DNA of 64,000 nt, from contig MAAF01000025.1 in assembly GCA_002163005.1 (NCBI GenBank), forward strand, positions 62,001 to 126,000, written 5' to 3'. Under the pieces are notes generated by a model that saw only the letters and a list, made by a program, of their open reading frames with translations, had not been told where the DNA came from and ran no database searches. The position numbers and the translations under genes were made by a program. The DNA is from Colwellia psychrerythraea. Lineage in GTDB: Bacteria > Pseudomonadota > Gammaproteobacteria > Enterobacterales > Alteromonadaceae. Shown piece by piece: positions 26,939 through 36,400 of the stretch (positions are counted from its first letter, which is position 1; each line of letters opens with the position of its first letter).

Positions 26939-27424
26939 CTATTTATTTTCAGGTAATACACTGCGTTTTATACGCGCAGAGTTACCTTTAAAAATTGCAA
27001 TAAGTTGTTGGTTTTGATTAGTGACCTTTATGTGATAAACACCACTACGCCCGCCTTGGTGTAACTCTTCAGCGGTGGCGGTTAGTGTGTCGTCTTCAAA
27101 AGCAGGGTGGATAAAGTCAATGGTGCAGCTTAACGCTACCGCTGCTTGATTCTGTGAATTACAGGCAAAAGCAAAAGCGGAATCAGCCAACGAGAATATT
27201 TGACCGCCATGACAGGTTTTATGACCATTTAGCATAGAGTCTTTTACGTTCATAACAGCAATTGCACCACCGCACTTTACTTGCATTAACTCAATGCCTA
27301 AGGCTTGAGAAGCGGCATCATTTTCGAACATATATCTGGCGCAGCGTTGAGCTAGCTGATCGGCTTCGCTGATATTCAGGTTTTTTTCTTCTGTTACTGA
27401 CAACGTTGTGGCTAAATCTGTCAC
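26939..27424 (-). CDS. paaI: Hydroxyphenylacetyl-CoA thioesterase
   Basis: 161 residues of the hot-dog fold. The block containing GHKTCHGGQIFSLADSAFAFACN carries the active-site Asp and nucleotide-binding loop of PaaI-type thioesterases. A C-terminal GRSGVYHIKVTNQ follows. PaaI removes CoA from misprocessed ring-hydroxylated or dead-end intermediates and so prevents CoA trapping. It is two bases after the paaG stop, so the two are coupled. Confidence 0.93.
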   Translation of the reverse strand: MTDLATTLSVTEEKNLNISEADQLAQRCARYMFENDAASQALGIELMQVKCGGAIAVMNVKDSMLNGHKTCHGGQIFSLADSAFAFACNSQNQAAVALSCTIDFIHPAFEDDTLTATAEELHQGGRSGVYHIKVTNQNQQLIAIFKGNSARIKRSVLPENK

Positions 27425-27426
27425 AA

Positions 27427-28218
27427 TTATTCTCCTGTAAACGTTGGCTGACGTTTTTCCATGAATGCACTAACGCCTTCACGGTAATCACTGGTGCGAC
27501 CTAGTGTACGCATCGCTTGCTTTTCTAACTCTAATTGTTGGTGCATAGGTGTTGAGAATGAATTGTTCATGAGTTGCTTGATCATCGCTAAACCTTTGGT
27601 GGGTTGCGTTGCTAAATGAAGTGCTAAAGTCATGGTTTCATCCATTAATTTTTCATCATCAACACATTGCCAGATCATGCCCCAATTTTGTGCTTGCTCG
27701 GCTGATAACTTGTCACCAAGTAATGCTAACGCTTTAGCCCTAGGTAAGCCTAATGCCCGTACTAAATTAAAGGTTCCGCCCGAATCAGGTACTAAACCTA
27801 TTTTACAAAATGCTTGAATGAATTTAGCGCTTTTAGCCGCGAGTACAATATCGCAAGCTAAAGCAATACTGGCACCTGCACCGGCGGCAACACCATTAAC
27901 AGCACACAACACGGGTTTTTCCATGGTCATAATATTGCGAATAAGTGGGTTGTAATTTTTTTCAACCGACTCACCTAAATCTGGCGCTTCATCAGAAACT
28001 TTTACTGAGCGATCGCTTAGGTCTTGTCCGGCACAAAAGCCTCTACCTGTGCCAGTGATAACCAAGCAACGTACATCACTGTTGTCACGAGCATCTTTCA
28101 TTGCTTCACGTACTTCGTCATGCATTAGGCTATTAAAACTATTGAGTGAAGCAGGGCGGTTTAAGGTTAAAACAGCTACGCCCTGATCTTTTTGATATGT
28201 GATGGTTGAAAAACTCAT
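27427..28218 (-). CDS. paaG: 1,2-epoxyphenylacetyl-CoA isomerase
   Basis: 263 residues of the crotonase superfamily (E. coli PaaG 262). It converts the ring epoxide to the oxepin-CoA form and isomerises later double bonds. Marks: GFCAGQDLSD, PVLCAVNGVAAGAGASIALACD (oxyanion loop) and GLVPDSGGTFNLVRALG. It is the first gene of the minus-strand paaGIJ unit and divergent from paaY across 161 bases. Confidence 0.94.
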   Translation of the reverse strand: MSFSTITYQKDQGVAVLTLNRPASLNSFNSLMHDEVREAMKDARDNSDVRCLVITGTGRGFCAGQDLSDRSVKVSDEAPDLGESVEKNYNPLIRNIMTMEKPVLCAVNGVAAGAGASIALACDIVLAAKSAKFIQAFCKIGLVPDSGGTFNLVRALGLPRAKALALLGDKLSAEQAQNWGMIWQCVDDEKLMDETMTLALHLATQPTKGLAMIKQLMNNSFSTPMHQQLELEKQAMRTLGRTSDYREGVSAFMEKRQPTFTGE

Positions 28219-28379
28219 TTTACTCTCCGCATTTTTGTCGTTGTTATTTTATGTCAATATTAATTTATGGCTGCTTAGCCGTATTTCAGTAGACACCTTG
28301 TTGTAGATCAGTAACACTAGTTAACTTATTAAGTATCTGTTTATTCGGTAACTCTCAGTAACTCTTTAAGGAATCTTTT

Positions 28380-28973
28380 ATGCCAAGTTATGCTATTGAA
28401 AATCTTGTACCTGTTGTTGATCCGCTTGCTTATGTTCATCCAACGGCAGTTTTAATTGGTGACGTTATTATTGATAAACATTGTTATATTGGCCCTAATG
28501 CCGTTTTACGTGGCGATTTTGGCCGTATTGTTGTTAAACAAGGTGCAAACGTACAAGACACTTGCGTTGTTCATAGCTTTCCTGAAAAAGACTGTATTAT
28601 TGAAGAAAATGGCCATATTGGTCATGGTGCTATTCTTCATGGTTGTCATATTGGCGAAAATGCTTTAATTGGCATGAACGCGGTTATCATGGACGATGCT
28701 GTTATTGGCGCTGAATCTTTAGTTGCGGCAACAGCATTTGTTAAATCTGCTTTTGAATGTCCACCAAGAAGTTTATTAGCGGGAAGCCCTGCAACGATTA
28801 AACGTCAGTTGAGCGATAAAGAAGTTGCTTGGAAAACCAATGGCACCAAGCAATATCATCACTTAACAAAACGTTGCCTACAAAGTTTGCAACAAATAGA
28901 ACCGTTAACTGAAATTCAAAGTAATCGACCACGCTTTACCGACAGTGCCTATAAACCTAAGCATGAAGGCTAA
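28380..28973 (+). CDS. paaY: Phenylacetate catabolism thioesterase, hexapeptide-repeat protein
   Basis: 197 residues (E. coli PaaY 196). A left-handed parallel beta-helix is built from hexapeptide repeats: VLIGDVIIDKHCYIGPNAVLRGDFGRI, then HIGHGAILHGCHIGENALIGMNAVIMDDAVIG, followed by a C-terminal helix. The His residues of a gamma-carbonic-anhydrase-type metal site are kept. PaaY is a thioesterase that hydrolyses 2-hydroxycyclohepta-1,4,6-triene-1-formyl-CoA and other inhibitory CoA esters. It is the only plus-strand paa gene besides paaK. Confidence 0.93.
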   Translation: MPSYAIENLVPVVDPLAYVHPTAVLIGDVIIDKHCYIGPNAVLRGDFGRIVVKQGANVQDTCVVHSFPEKDCIIEENGHIGHGAILHGCHIGENALIGMNAVIMDDAVIGAESLVAATAFVKSAFECPPRSLLAGSPATIKRQLSDKEVAWKTNGTKQYHHLTKRCLQSLQQIEPLTEIQSNRPRFTDSAYKPKHEG

Positions 28974-28980
28974 TAAACTA

Positions 28981-29142
28981 ATACCAATCTCACTAACTAA
29001 GTGATCATTTCTACTTGTTAAAACGCCCAACTACTTCGTTATTTATTTAATAATTAGAACAACTAGTTATTAAAATAAACGCCTTGTATTTTGCCGTTTT
29101 TCCTATGTATAAAATAGATCACCTAATTAATGAAACTGGTAT
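28981..29142. repeat. ATACCAA-type inverted-repeat element between paaY and paaZ
   Basis: The left end (28981-29006, beginning ATACCAATCTCACTAACTAA) mirrors the right end (29117-29142, minus-strand reading ATACCAGTTTCATTAATTAG), with both arms ending in GATC. It is 162 bases, non-coding, and placed between two convergent genes. It shares its ends with the elements at 12503 and 22869. Confidence 0.7.
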
Positions 29143-29151
29143 AACTAGATA

Positions 29152-29176
29152 AACATCCTCAGTAAAAGAGGATGTT
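29152..29176 (-). terminator. Probable terminator after paaZ
   Basis: AACATCCTC (29152-29160) and GAGGATGTT (29168-29176) form a nine-base-pair stem with a seven-base loop just beyond the paaZ stop. The minus-strand continuation is TTATC-like, so the T-run is short. Confidence 0.6.
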
Positions 29177-29188
29177 ATCAATAGCTAA

Positions 29189-31237
29189 TTATGCTTCTTG
29201 TCTTTCTACTAGCGTCATAATGTCGTATAAAGCGACAATTACCTGATCTTGGTTAGTGACCTCTACGTCCCATACCACAACACCTGTCGCTCTTTCTTCT
29301 TCTGGACGTTTATCTTTTTTAATTTTCTTTTTAACGGTTATTTTTACTTGAATGGTATCGCCAATAGGAACTGGTTCAACAAAGCGTAAATTTTCCAAAC
29401 CGTAGTTTGCTAATACTGGTCCAGGAGCAGGATCAACAAACATGCCCGCAGCAGCAGAAATAACAAAATATCCGTGCGCAACACGCTGGCCGAACATAGA
29501 ATCTTTAGCGGCTATTTCATCAAAGTGAGCATAAAAATGATCACCAGACACCGCACCAAAGTTAACAATGTCAGCTTCAGTAACGGTACGCCTGTGAGTC
29601 GTTAAACTTTCACCAACTTGTAATTCTTCGAAATACTTTCTAAATGGATGTTTATCGTTACCAGTAGTAGCAGCACCAGACATATATTCTTTAGTGATAG
29701 CCATTAACGTTGTTGGTGAGCCTTGAATGGCAGTACGTTGCATGTAATGTTTTACAGCACGTGAACCACCCAATTCTTCACCGCCACCCGCACGACCAGG
29801 TCCACCGTGAACAAGGGTTGGTAATGGTGAGCCATGACCCGTTGATTCTTTGGCACAATCTCTATTTAGTACTAACATACGACCGTGGTACGCAGCAGCA
29901 CAAAGTACTATTTTAGCGGCTTCATCATTATCATAAGTGACTAGTGAAGCAACTAAACTACCTTTGCCTAAACGAGCAATCTCAACTGCTTCATCAATAG
30001 AGTTATATGGCATAAGCGTACTTACCGGACCAAAAGCTTCTATGCTATGAGGTGCATCGGTTTCTAGTGGTTTGTCACAATAAAGTAACGTTGGTGGGTA
30101 AAAAGCATCGGTCTTAAGGTTATCACCAGTGAGTTCAAGTTTACTTAAATCACCACCGTAAACTACTTCGCAAAAATCACTCAGTTGTGCAACTTTATTT
30201 TCAACATCCAACCGTTGGCTTTTACCCACTAAAGGTCCCATGCGAACACCTTTAACACTTGGATCACCTAAGGTCACTTTACTCAAGCGAGCAATTAAGG
30301 CTTCTTGTACTGCAGATACTTTACTTTTTGGCACAATAATACGTCGAATAGCGGTACATTTCTGTCCTGCTTTCACCGTCATTTCATTGGAGACTTCTTT
30401 GATGAATAATTGAAACTCTTCATCTTCTACTCCAACGCTTTCTCCTAAAATGCAACTGTTTAATGAATCAGCTTCCATGGTAAAGGGAATGCTATTGGCA
30501 ACGATGTTTTCGTGGCTACGTAATTTTTGACCTGTGCTTGCAGAGCCAGTAAAAGTAACAACATCTTGCTCATTTAATCGTGCAAGTAAATCACCAACAC
30601 CACCACAAATTAATTGAATGGAACCTTCTGGCAAGATGCCACAAGCAATAATTTCTTCTACCATGGCTTGGGTTAAATATGCAGTAGCAGTGGCTGGTTT
30701 AACAATAACGGGCATACCGGCAATCAAACTAGGGGCAATCTTTTCTAGCATTCCCCAACATGGAAAGTTAAAGGCATTTATATGTACGGCAACACCGGGC
30801 TTTGATGTTAAAATATGACGGGCGGCAAAGGTTCCTTTGGCAGAAAGCACTTCAGCGGGACCTTCAACGATAAACTTTTCATTGGCGAATTCTCTGCGTG
30901 CTATACCTGAGTAGCTAAACATTGTGCTTAAGCCACCTTCAATATCTATCCAGCTATCAACTTTAGTTGCACCTGTTTTAGCTGATACCGCATAGAAATG
31001 CTCTTTCTTTGACATTAAATGCTTAGCGACATTTTTAATGGCATTAGCTCTGTCGTGAATAGTCATTTCGCGTAGTGCTTTACCGCCAACGTTTCGACCA
31101 TGTTCTAGCATTTTGTTAAAATCTATACCACTACTGCTAACTTCACAGATTTCACTGCCATTAAGCGCATCGTAAACTTTAACCCCTTGCTCTTGGCCTT
31201 CAAACCAAGTGCCGCAACAATAACTTTTTGATATCAT
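29189..31237 (-). CDS. paaZ: Bifunctional oxepin-CoA hydrolase / 3-oxo-5,6-dehydrosuberyl-CoA semialdehyde dehydrogenase
   Basis: 682 residues (E. coli PaaZ 681). Residues 1 to about 520 are an aldehyde dehydrogenase domain ([34 protein letters not shown], nucleophile Cys in GQKCTAIRR). The C-terminal 140 residues are a MaoC-type hydratase whose catalytic pair D-x4-H lies in [10 protein letters not shown]. Together they open the oxepin ring and oxidise the reactive aldehyde. Divergent from paaK across 171 bases that contain a TGATAC PaaX-like core at 31321. Confidence 0.96.
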   Translation of the reverse strand: MISKSYCCGTWFEGQEQGVKVYDALNGSEICEVSSSGIDFNKMLEHGRNVGGKALREMTIHDRANAIKNVAKHLMSKKEHFYAVSAKTGATKVDSWIDIEGGLSTMFSYSGIARREFANEKFIVEGPAEVLSAKGTFAARHILTSKPGVAVHINAFNFPCWGMLEKIAPSLIAGMPVIVKPATATAYLTQAMVEEIIACGILPEGSIQLICGGVGDLLARLNEQDVVTFTGSASTGQKLRSHENIVANSIPFTMEADSLNSCILGESVGVEDEEFQLFIKEVSNEMTVKAGQKCTAIRRIIVPKSKVSAVQEALIARLSKVTLGDPSVKGVRMGPLVGKSQRLDVENKVAQLSDFCEVVYGGDLSKLELTGDNLKTDAFYPPTLLYCDKPLETDAPHSIEAFGPVSTLMPYNSIDEAVEIARLGKGSLVASLVTYDNDEAAKIVLCAAAYHGRMLVLNRDCAKESTGHGSPLPTLVHGGPGRAGGGEELGGSRAVKHYMQRTAIQGSPTTLMAITKEYMSGAATTGNDKHPFRKYFEELQVGESLTTHRRTVTEADIVNFGAVSGDHFYAHFDEIAAKDSMFGQRVAHGYFVISAAAGMFVDPAPGPVLANYGLENLRFVEPVPIGDTIQVKITVKKKIKKDKRPEEERATGVVVWDVEVTNQDQVIVALYDIMTLVERQEA

Positions 31238-31408
31238 TAACTAATCCTCATTAACCAACTGTTTATTTTTATTTTTCATAACTACTTTTATTAAATAATT
31301 ACAAAGCTAAATTTAAAAAGTGATACATTTATATTGATTTACATCAAAGAAGTGTTTTATATTATCAGCAATTACTTAACATCGAAAGTATTTTTTTAGG
31401 GGAACAAA

Positions 31409-32704
31409 ATGTCATCGAAAAAGCCAGGTTATGAAGCTATTGAAACAGCAAGTGTAGATGAATTACGGGATTTACAGTTTGGTCGACTCAAAACAACACT
31501 GAATAATGCTTACAATCATTCACCAGTCTATAGAAAGAAATTTGATGAGCATGGTGTTCACCCAGATGATTTAACTTGTCTTGCAGATTTAAGTAAGTTT
31601 CCTTTTACCACAAAAGCAGATATGCGAGATAATTATCCATTTGGCCTATTTGCTTTACCAATGGAGCAAATAGTACGTGTACATGCGTCAAGCGGTACTA
31701 CGGGTAAACCAACAGTAGTTGGTTATAGTCAAAATGACATTGATACTTGGGCTAACGTAGTTGCTCGTTCTATCTATGCTGCTGGCGGAAGGCCTAAAGA
31801 TAAGGTGCATGTTGCTTATGGTTATGGTTTGTTCACTGGTGGGTTAGGCGCACATTATGGTGCAGAACGTTTAGGTTGTACGGTTATACCTATGGGCGGA
31901 GGCCAAACAGAAAAACAAGTACAATTACTCAAAGATTTTGACCCTGACTTAATTATGGTGACACCTTCTTATATGCTCAATATTGCCGATGAAATTCTTC
32001 GTCAAGGTATTGACCCTGAAAAAATGGCACTACGCACGGGGATTTTTGGTGCTGAGCCTTGGACAGATGGCATGCGTCAAGATCTACAATCACGTATGTC
32101 AATGAATGCTGTAGACATCTATGGTTTATCAGAAATGATGGGGCCAGGTGTTGCACAAGAATGTATAGAAACTATGGACGGGCCAACGATTTGGGAAGAT
32201 CATTTCTACCCTGAAATCATTAACCCTGTAACGGGTGAAGTTGTGGCTGATGGTGAGGAAGGCGAATTAGTTTTCACTAGCTTAACCAAAGAAGCAATGC
32301 CAATGATCCGTTATCGTACCCGTGATTTAACGCGCTTGTTACCAGGCTCGGCAAGAACGATGCGTCGTATGGATAAAATAACGGGCCGTAGTGATGACAT
32401 GTTAATTATTCGTGGTGTAAATGTTTTCCCAACGCAAATTGAAACACAAATTTGTGCAATTCAAGGATTAACGCCTCATTATCAAATTGAAGTGGGTAAA
32501 AAAGGTAATATGGATACGATTAAAGTGCAGGTTGAACTTGCACCTGAGTCTGTGAATGAAAATTACGATGAGCTGGTAAGAAAGTTAAATCATAAAATTA
32601 AAACCTTTATTGGTATATCATGCGCGATCGAATTGAAACAGCCTAATGAGCTACCTCGTTCACAAGGTAAAGCACAGCGAGTGATTGATCATCGTAAAGC
32701 GTAA
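31409..32704 (+). CDS. paaK: Phenylacetate-CoA ligase
   Basis: 431 residues of the adenylate-forming family (E. coli PaaK 437). The P-loop VHASSGTTGKPTVVGY lies near residue 92. IYGLSEMMGPGVAQEC and YRTRDLTRLLPG are the core A5 and A7 motifs, and GRSDDMLIIRGVNVFPTQIE starts the mobile C-terminal domain. It activates phenylacetate to phenylacetyl-CoA, the entry step of the paa route and source of the PaaX inducer. AGGGGA precedes the ATG. Confidence 0.96.
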   Translation: MSSKKPGYEAIETASVDELRDLQFGRLKTTLNNAYNHSPVYRKKFDEHGVHPDDLTCLADLSKFPFTTKADMRDNYPFGLFALPMEQIVRVHASSGTTGKPTVVGYSQNDIDTWANVVARSIYAAGGRPKDKVHVAYGYGLFTGGLGAHYGAERLGCTVIPMGGGQTEKQVQLLKDFDPDLIMVTPSYMLNIADEILRQGIDPEKMALRTGIFGAEPWTDGMRQDLQSRMSMNAVDIYGLSEMMGPGVAQECIETMDGPTIWEDHFYPEIINPVTGEVVADGEEGELVFTSLTKEAMPMIRYRTRDLTRLLPGSARTMRRMDKITGRSDDMLIIRGVNVFPTQIETQICAIQGLTPHYQIEVGKKGNMDTIKVQVELAPESVNENYDELVRKLNHKIKTFIGISCAIELKQPNELPRSQGKAQRVIDHRKA

Positions 32705-32715
32705 TATCTAACGTA

Positions 32716-32776
32716 TATATCTGTTACCACTCAAAGTGCAGAATTTCAGTGAGAATCTTGACTGGTAACGGGTATG
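32716..32776. repeat. Shortened relative of the 4425 inverted-repeat element
   Basis: TATATCTGTTACCACTCAA at 32716 and GGTAACGGGTAT at 32764-32775 are the two ends of the element described at 4425-4689, with only about 25 bases between them. It lies between convergent paaK and the FeaR-like gene. Confidence 0.65.
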
Positions 32777-32796
32777 AATAGATTAAAAAATGATAT

Positions 32797-33732
32797 TTAT
32801 GCACCCCGTAGACGAATTTGTCTCGGAGTGTGTGAATATTGGGCTTTAAAGCAACGATTAAAATGCGATAAATCACCAAACCCCCACGCTAAAGCAACAT
32901 TACTGATAGAGATATTATTAAACTCTTTATTGGTTAAGTCTTTGTAACACCCTTCCAATCGTAATTGTTGAATATAACGAGAAACAGAAATATTTTGGCT
33001 TTTAAACAGCATATGTAAATAGCGTTTACTAATGTTTTCAGTTTGAGCGATAAAATCTACACCCAGTCTAAAGTCTTTGATATGCATATTGATCAGGCGT
33101 TTAATTCTTTGTAAATGTTGTTCAGGTGAGCTTTCTATAATTTTTGTATGACTGCTTTTTTGATTTTTAAGTGAGGTTATTAGTAAATCGAGCAGGTTAG
33201 CTTCCATACTTTGTAATGCTTCAGGATTGAGCTGACTCATACGTTGCGACAACGAATAAACAAATTGTGCCAGCATGCCGTTGGTTGGCTCTTCGTTACC
33301 CATTCTCAAACCTAAATAGTCATCAGGTGTTTGAAACATTTCTTGTAAAGCCAGTTGTGGCATTGCGAATACCGCTTGTTGATAACTTTCTTGAAATTCT
33401 AGTTGATAGGGTTCACTTGAACTGCAAATGATAAAGTCGCCTGGGGCTAATCTTGCTTCTCTGCCATAGTGTTTGGTACTGCAGTTACCTGTCAGTTGAA
33501 ACTTTATCAAGTAATAAGCATCAGTAACGCGAGCAATATCAACTTTTGATCTTTGAGCAACAATAGGGCTACTTGATACTTGAGCAAGGCTAAAACGATT
33601 CAATCTTTTACTGCTTATAGAGGCGTTAAATTCATTATTTTTAAGTGAAGATAATGCACTGCAACTCATGGGACAAAAACTATTTGATACTTCATGATTG
33701 AATGAATCCAAACTAGTGATCAATGTTGTCAT
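32797..33732 (-). CDS. AraC-family regulator, FeaR-like
   Basis: 311 residues. Residues 20-185 form an AraC-binding-like domain (RVTDAYYLIKFQLTGNCSTKHYGRE, APGDFIICSSSEPYQLEF). The C-terminal 100 residues hold the two helix-turn-helices (ISKRYLHMLFKSQNISVSRYIQQLRLEGC and ISNVALAWGFGDLSHFNRCFKAQYSHTPRQIR). The domain order resembles FeaR, the E. coli activator of tyramine/phenylethylamine oxidation genes. It is divergent from the TonB receptor-aldehyde dehydrogenase-aau operon, which makes it the likely activator of that operon. The inducer is not evident from sequence. Confidence 0.82.
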   Translation of the reverse strand: MTTLITSLDSFNHEVSNSFCPMSCSALSSLKNNEFNASISSKRLNRFSLAQVSSSPIVAQRSKVDIARVTDAYYLIKFQLTGNCSTKHYGREARLAPGDFIICSSSEPYQLEFQESYQQAVFAMPQLALQEMFQTPDDYLGLRMGNEEPTNGMLAQFVYSLSQRMSQLNPEALQSMEANLLDLLITSLKNQKSSHTKIIESSPEQHLQRIKRLINMHIKDFRLGVDFIAQTENISKRYLHMLFKSQNISVSRYIQQLRLEGCYKDLTNKEFNNISISNVALAWGFGDLSHFNRCFKAQYSHTPRQIRLRGA

Positions 33733-34044
33733 ATACTAACTCCTAAAAGATTATGCTTATAAAACAATTATTTATGATTTTCTAAAACAAGTCTCAATTG
33801 TGTTTTTACTTTTATTCGTTGCACTTTCAGTCAATTTTATTGTTCTCTCTAGACCAAGATATTAAGTTTTAAGCTTGCTTTAATAATACTGTTAACATGT
33901 TAACAGTATTATATCTAAATGATAATTCAAAGATGTTTTTTATCATGTGGAGTACAGATGTTGTTAATTTGTTAGTAAATAATTAGATATAAAAATAAAA
34001 AATAATTTACAGCTAATTTATCAAAATTATCTATGGGGAAAGAA
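33733..34044. other. Divergent promoter region of the amine-oxidation operon
   Basis: About 310 AT-rich bases between the FeaR-like gene and the TonB receptor gene. Its main feature is the 30-base palindrome at 33883-33912. No open frame of note. GGGGAAAG just before 34045 is the receptor's ribosome binding site. Confidence 0.65.
33883..33912. promoter_or_regulatory. 30-base perfect palindrome upstream of the TonB/aau operon
   Basis: Each 15-base arm is exact: the left one is ATAATACTGTTAACA and the right one its complement. The centre is TTAACATGTTAA, the same core found upstream of hpa genes, the porin and the mini-HpaD operon. It lies 132 bases before the receptor start and 150 bases before the divergent regulator, fitting an operator that controls both. 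Confidence 0.75.
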
Positions 34045-36339
34045 ATGAAAATAAATAAAGCTAAAGTAGCTATAGCCATCAGTGCAGCGTTTACATTTTG
34101 TAGTTCTGCTGTTGTACAAGCAGAAAATGTTATCGAAAAAATAATGATTACAGCTTCAAAAAAGCAAGAGTCTATTCAAGCCAGTAACGTTGCGGTAACA
34201 GCATTTTCTGGTGACGCTTTACGCGAGCTAAATTTGACCGATAGTACAGATATTGCCAGTCAAACACCTGGCTTGAACATAGGTACGCCTGTTGGGGAAG
34301 GGAATAACCCTTCCATTAGTTTACGTGGTGTTGGTCTCAATGATTTCAATGATAATAATGAAGGCCCTATTGCTGTTTATCGTGATGAAATTTACCAATC
34401 GGCGATGCCGGGATTAACTTTTCAGTTATTTGATTTAGAGCGCGTTGAAGTACTTAGAGGGCCACAAGGTACACTTTATGGCCGAAATGCTACGGGTGGA
34501 TTAGTCCATTTTATTTCTAAAAAACCAACTGACGAACTTGAAGGTTTTGCTAGTGTCACTTTTGCACAATATAACCAAATCAAAACAGAAGCGGCGATAT
34601 CAGGTGGTTTAACAGACGCTATACAAGCTCGTTTATCGCTAGCGACAAATAATCACGATGGTTATGTAACTAACCGGATAGGAAAAGATGCTAATGAGGC
34701 TGATAATTTAGCCTATCGTTTGCAAGTAAATTTTGATTTGTCCGATAACTTCCAAGCGTTGGTAAATGTTCATGGTGCTAAATCCGATACAATTGCACCG
34801 CAGTATCAACATCAAGCGACCGACGATGGCTCTGGCACGGCAGGCATTAGTGATTATTATGGTTATAAAGACACAGACGGCGATGTATGGGCAGGTGAAT
34901 ATGATCGTGAAGGATTATTAAAAATTGATTCAAAAGGTGCATCAATTCACCTTGATTATGATGGTGGTGATTACACGTTAACGTCAATAACCGCAGTTGA
35001 AGATGTTGAAAAAATTCACCAAGAAGATACTGACGTAGGGCCTTTTGATGGTATTACGCCACAGTTTATTTCAGAAAATCAACAGTTCAGCCAAGAGTTC
35101 AGGGTTGCCTTCTCAACAGGTTCAATGGACTGGATGTTTGGTGCATATTATTTTGAAAATGAAGTGACAGGCGCATTAGATTTAGCACTTAACTTTCCAG
35201 GGCCTTTAGTTGATGTTATTACAGGTGCTCCAGAGGGATCTTTTGGATCAGACATGGTGAACTTTGTTGATTATGATGTTGACTATGTTCAAGAAACAGA
35301 GTCATCTGCTATTTTTGGTCAAGTTGAAATTCCATTAAATGAACAATTAAATTTAACCGTTGGTCTTCGATATACCACTGAAGAACGTACCATGACTTAT
35401 CAAAATAAAGCGACGGGTAATCCAGATGCTGTTGTTAATTCTTGCATAATTCCCGCTGGAGATGTTTGTGACTTCGGTTTTGGATCAGATTTTCCGGGCA
35501 CAGACCATTACCTAAATTTTTCTAGCAGTAATGCTGACTTTGGCAGTTTAGGAAAAATTGATGATGACAATATTTCTGGTCGAATTAGTTTAGATTATAC
35601 GCCTACACAAGATTTATTAGTGTTCTTTAATGTGGCAACAGGTTTTAAAAGTGGTGGCTTTAATGGCGGATTTTTAGATTTTACTGACGGTGTTACCATC
35701 GAAGATGTACCATTTGAATCTGAAGAACTGCTTAGTTATGAACTTGGTTTTAAATCAACCCTCGCAGATGGCGATATTCGCTTTAATGCGACCGCTTTTT
35801 ATTACGATTATGAAAACTACCAAGCGCTAACATTTGCGGGTTTAAGCCAATTTATTGATAATTCTGACGCGACAATTAATGGTGCTGATTTAGAGCTAAT
35901 TTGGTTACCGGGAGAAAACTGGGACATCAGTTTAGGCGCAAGTTTTATCAATTCGGAAGTAGATGAAATTTCAATACGTGGTGCAGAAACTTTTCAAGAT
36001 ACTGAAATGGTGTTAGCACCAAGCTATAGCTTAAATGGTTTAGTGCGTTATCAAGCAACAGAAAAACTATCAGTACAAGTTGATTTTAATCACCAAGATG
36101 AACAGTTCTTTGACATTACCAACAGCGAAGTATCTCACGAAAGTGCTTATACCGTTTTTAATGCCAGAATTGGGTTTGATATTAGTGAGAACTTTGCTAT
36201 TTCAGCATTTGTTAAAAACCTAACAGATGAAGAATACCGTGTATACAGTTTTGATTTTACCGGTGCTGCTGGTTACAACCAAAACTTTTATGCCGCACCT
36301 CGTTGGGTAGGCGTTACCTTGAATTATACCTTTGAATAG
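34045..36339 (+). CDS. TonB-dependent outer membrane receptor
   Basis: 764 residues from ATG 34045, preferred over 34033 because GGGGAAAG lies just before it and a clean signal peptide (to VVQA|EN) results. The TonB-box-like IEKIMITASKK is followed by a plug domain (LRELNLTDSTDIASQTPGLNI, SISLRGVGLNDF, ERVEVLRGPQGTLYGRNATGGLVHFISKKP) and a 22-strand barrel ending in Phe-Glu (LNYTFE). It opens a probable operon with the aldehyde dehydrogenase and aau genes, so its ligand may relate to aromatic amine use. Iron, copper or a cofactor are alternatives. No siderophore genes are near. Confidence 0.9.
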   Translation: MKINKAKVAIAISAAFTFCSSAVVQAENVIEKIMITASKKQESIQASNVAVTAFSGDALRELNLTDSTDIASQTPGLNIGTPVGEGNNPSISLRGVGLNDFNDNNEGPIAVYRDEIYQSAMPGLTFQLFDLERVEVLRGPQGTLYGRNATGGLVHFISKKPTDELEGFASVTFAQYNQIKTEAAISGGLTDAIQARLSLATNNHDGYVTNRIGKDANEADNLAYRLQVNFDLSDNFQALVNVHGAKSDTIAPQYQHQATDDGSGTAGISDYYGYKDTDGDVWAGEYDREGLLKIDSKGASIHLDYDGGDYTLTSITAVEDVEKIHQEDTDVGPFDGITPQFISENQQFSQEFRVAFSTGSMDWMFGAYYFENEVTGALDLALNFPGPLVDVITGAPEGSFGSDMVNFVDYDVDYVQETESSAIFGQVEIPLNEQLNLTVGLRYTTEERTMTYQNKATGNPDAVVNSCIIPAGDVCDFGFGSDFPGTDHYLNFSSSNADFGSLGKIDDDNISGRISLDYTPTQDLLVFFNVATGFKSGGFNGGFLDFTDGVTIEDVPFESEELLSYELGFKSTLADGDIRFNATAFYYDYENYQALTFAGLSQFIDNSDATINGADLELIWLPGENWDISLGASFINSEVDEISIRGAETFQDTEMVLAPSYSLNGLVRYQATEKLSVQVDFNHQDEQFFDITNSEVSHESAYTVFNARIGFDISENFAISAFVKNLTDEEYRVYSFDFTGAAGYNQNFYAAPRWVGVTLNYTFE

Positions 36340-36400
36340 GGCTGATAAGCATTTAAGTTCACATTGATTTTGTGACAAATTAAAATTAAATAGGTGTTTT

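Noticed and set aside
31376-31387. TTAACATCGAAA upstream of paaK as an HpaR-type site
   Set aside because: Only the left half matches the palindrome.
34033-34044. Earlier ATG for the TonB receptor
   Set aside because: It would place the ribosome binding site inside the gene; 34045 has GGGGAAAG upstream and gives a standard signal peptide.
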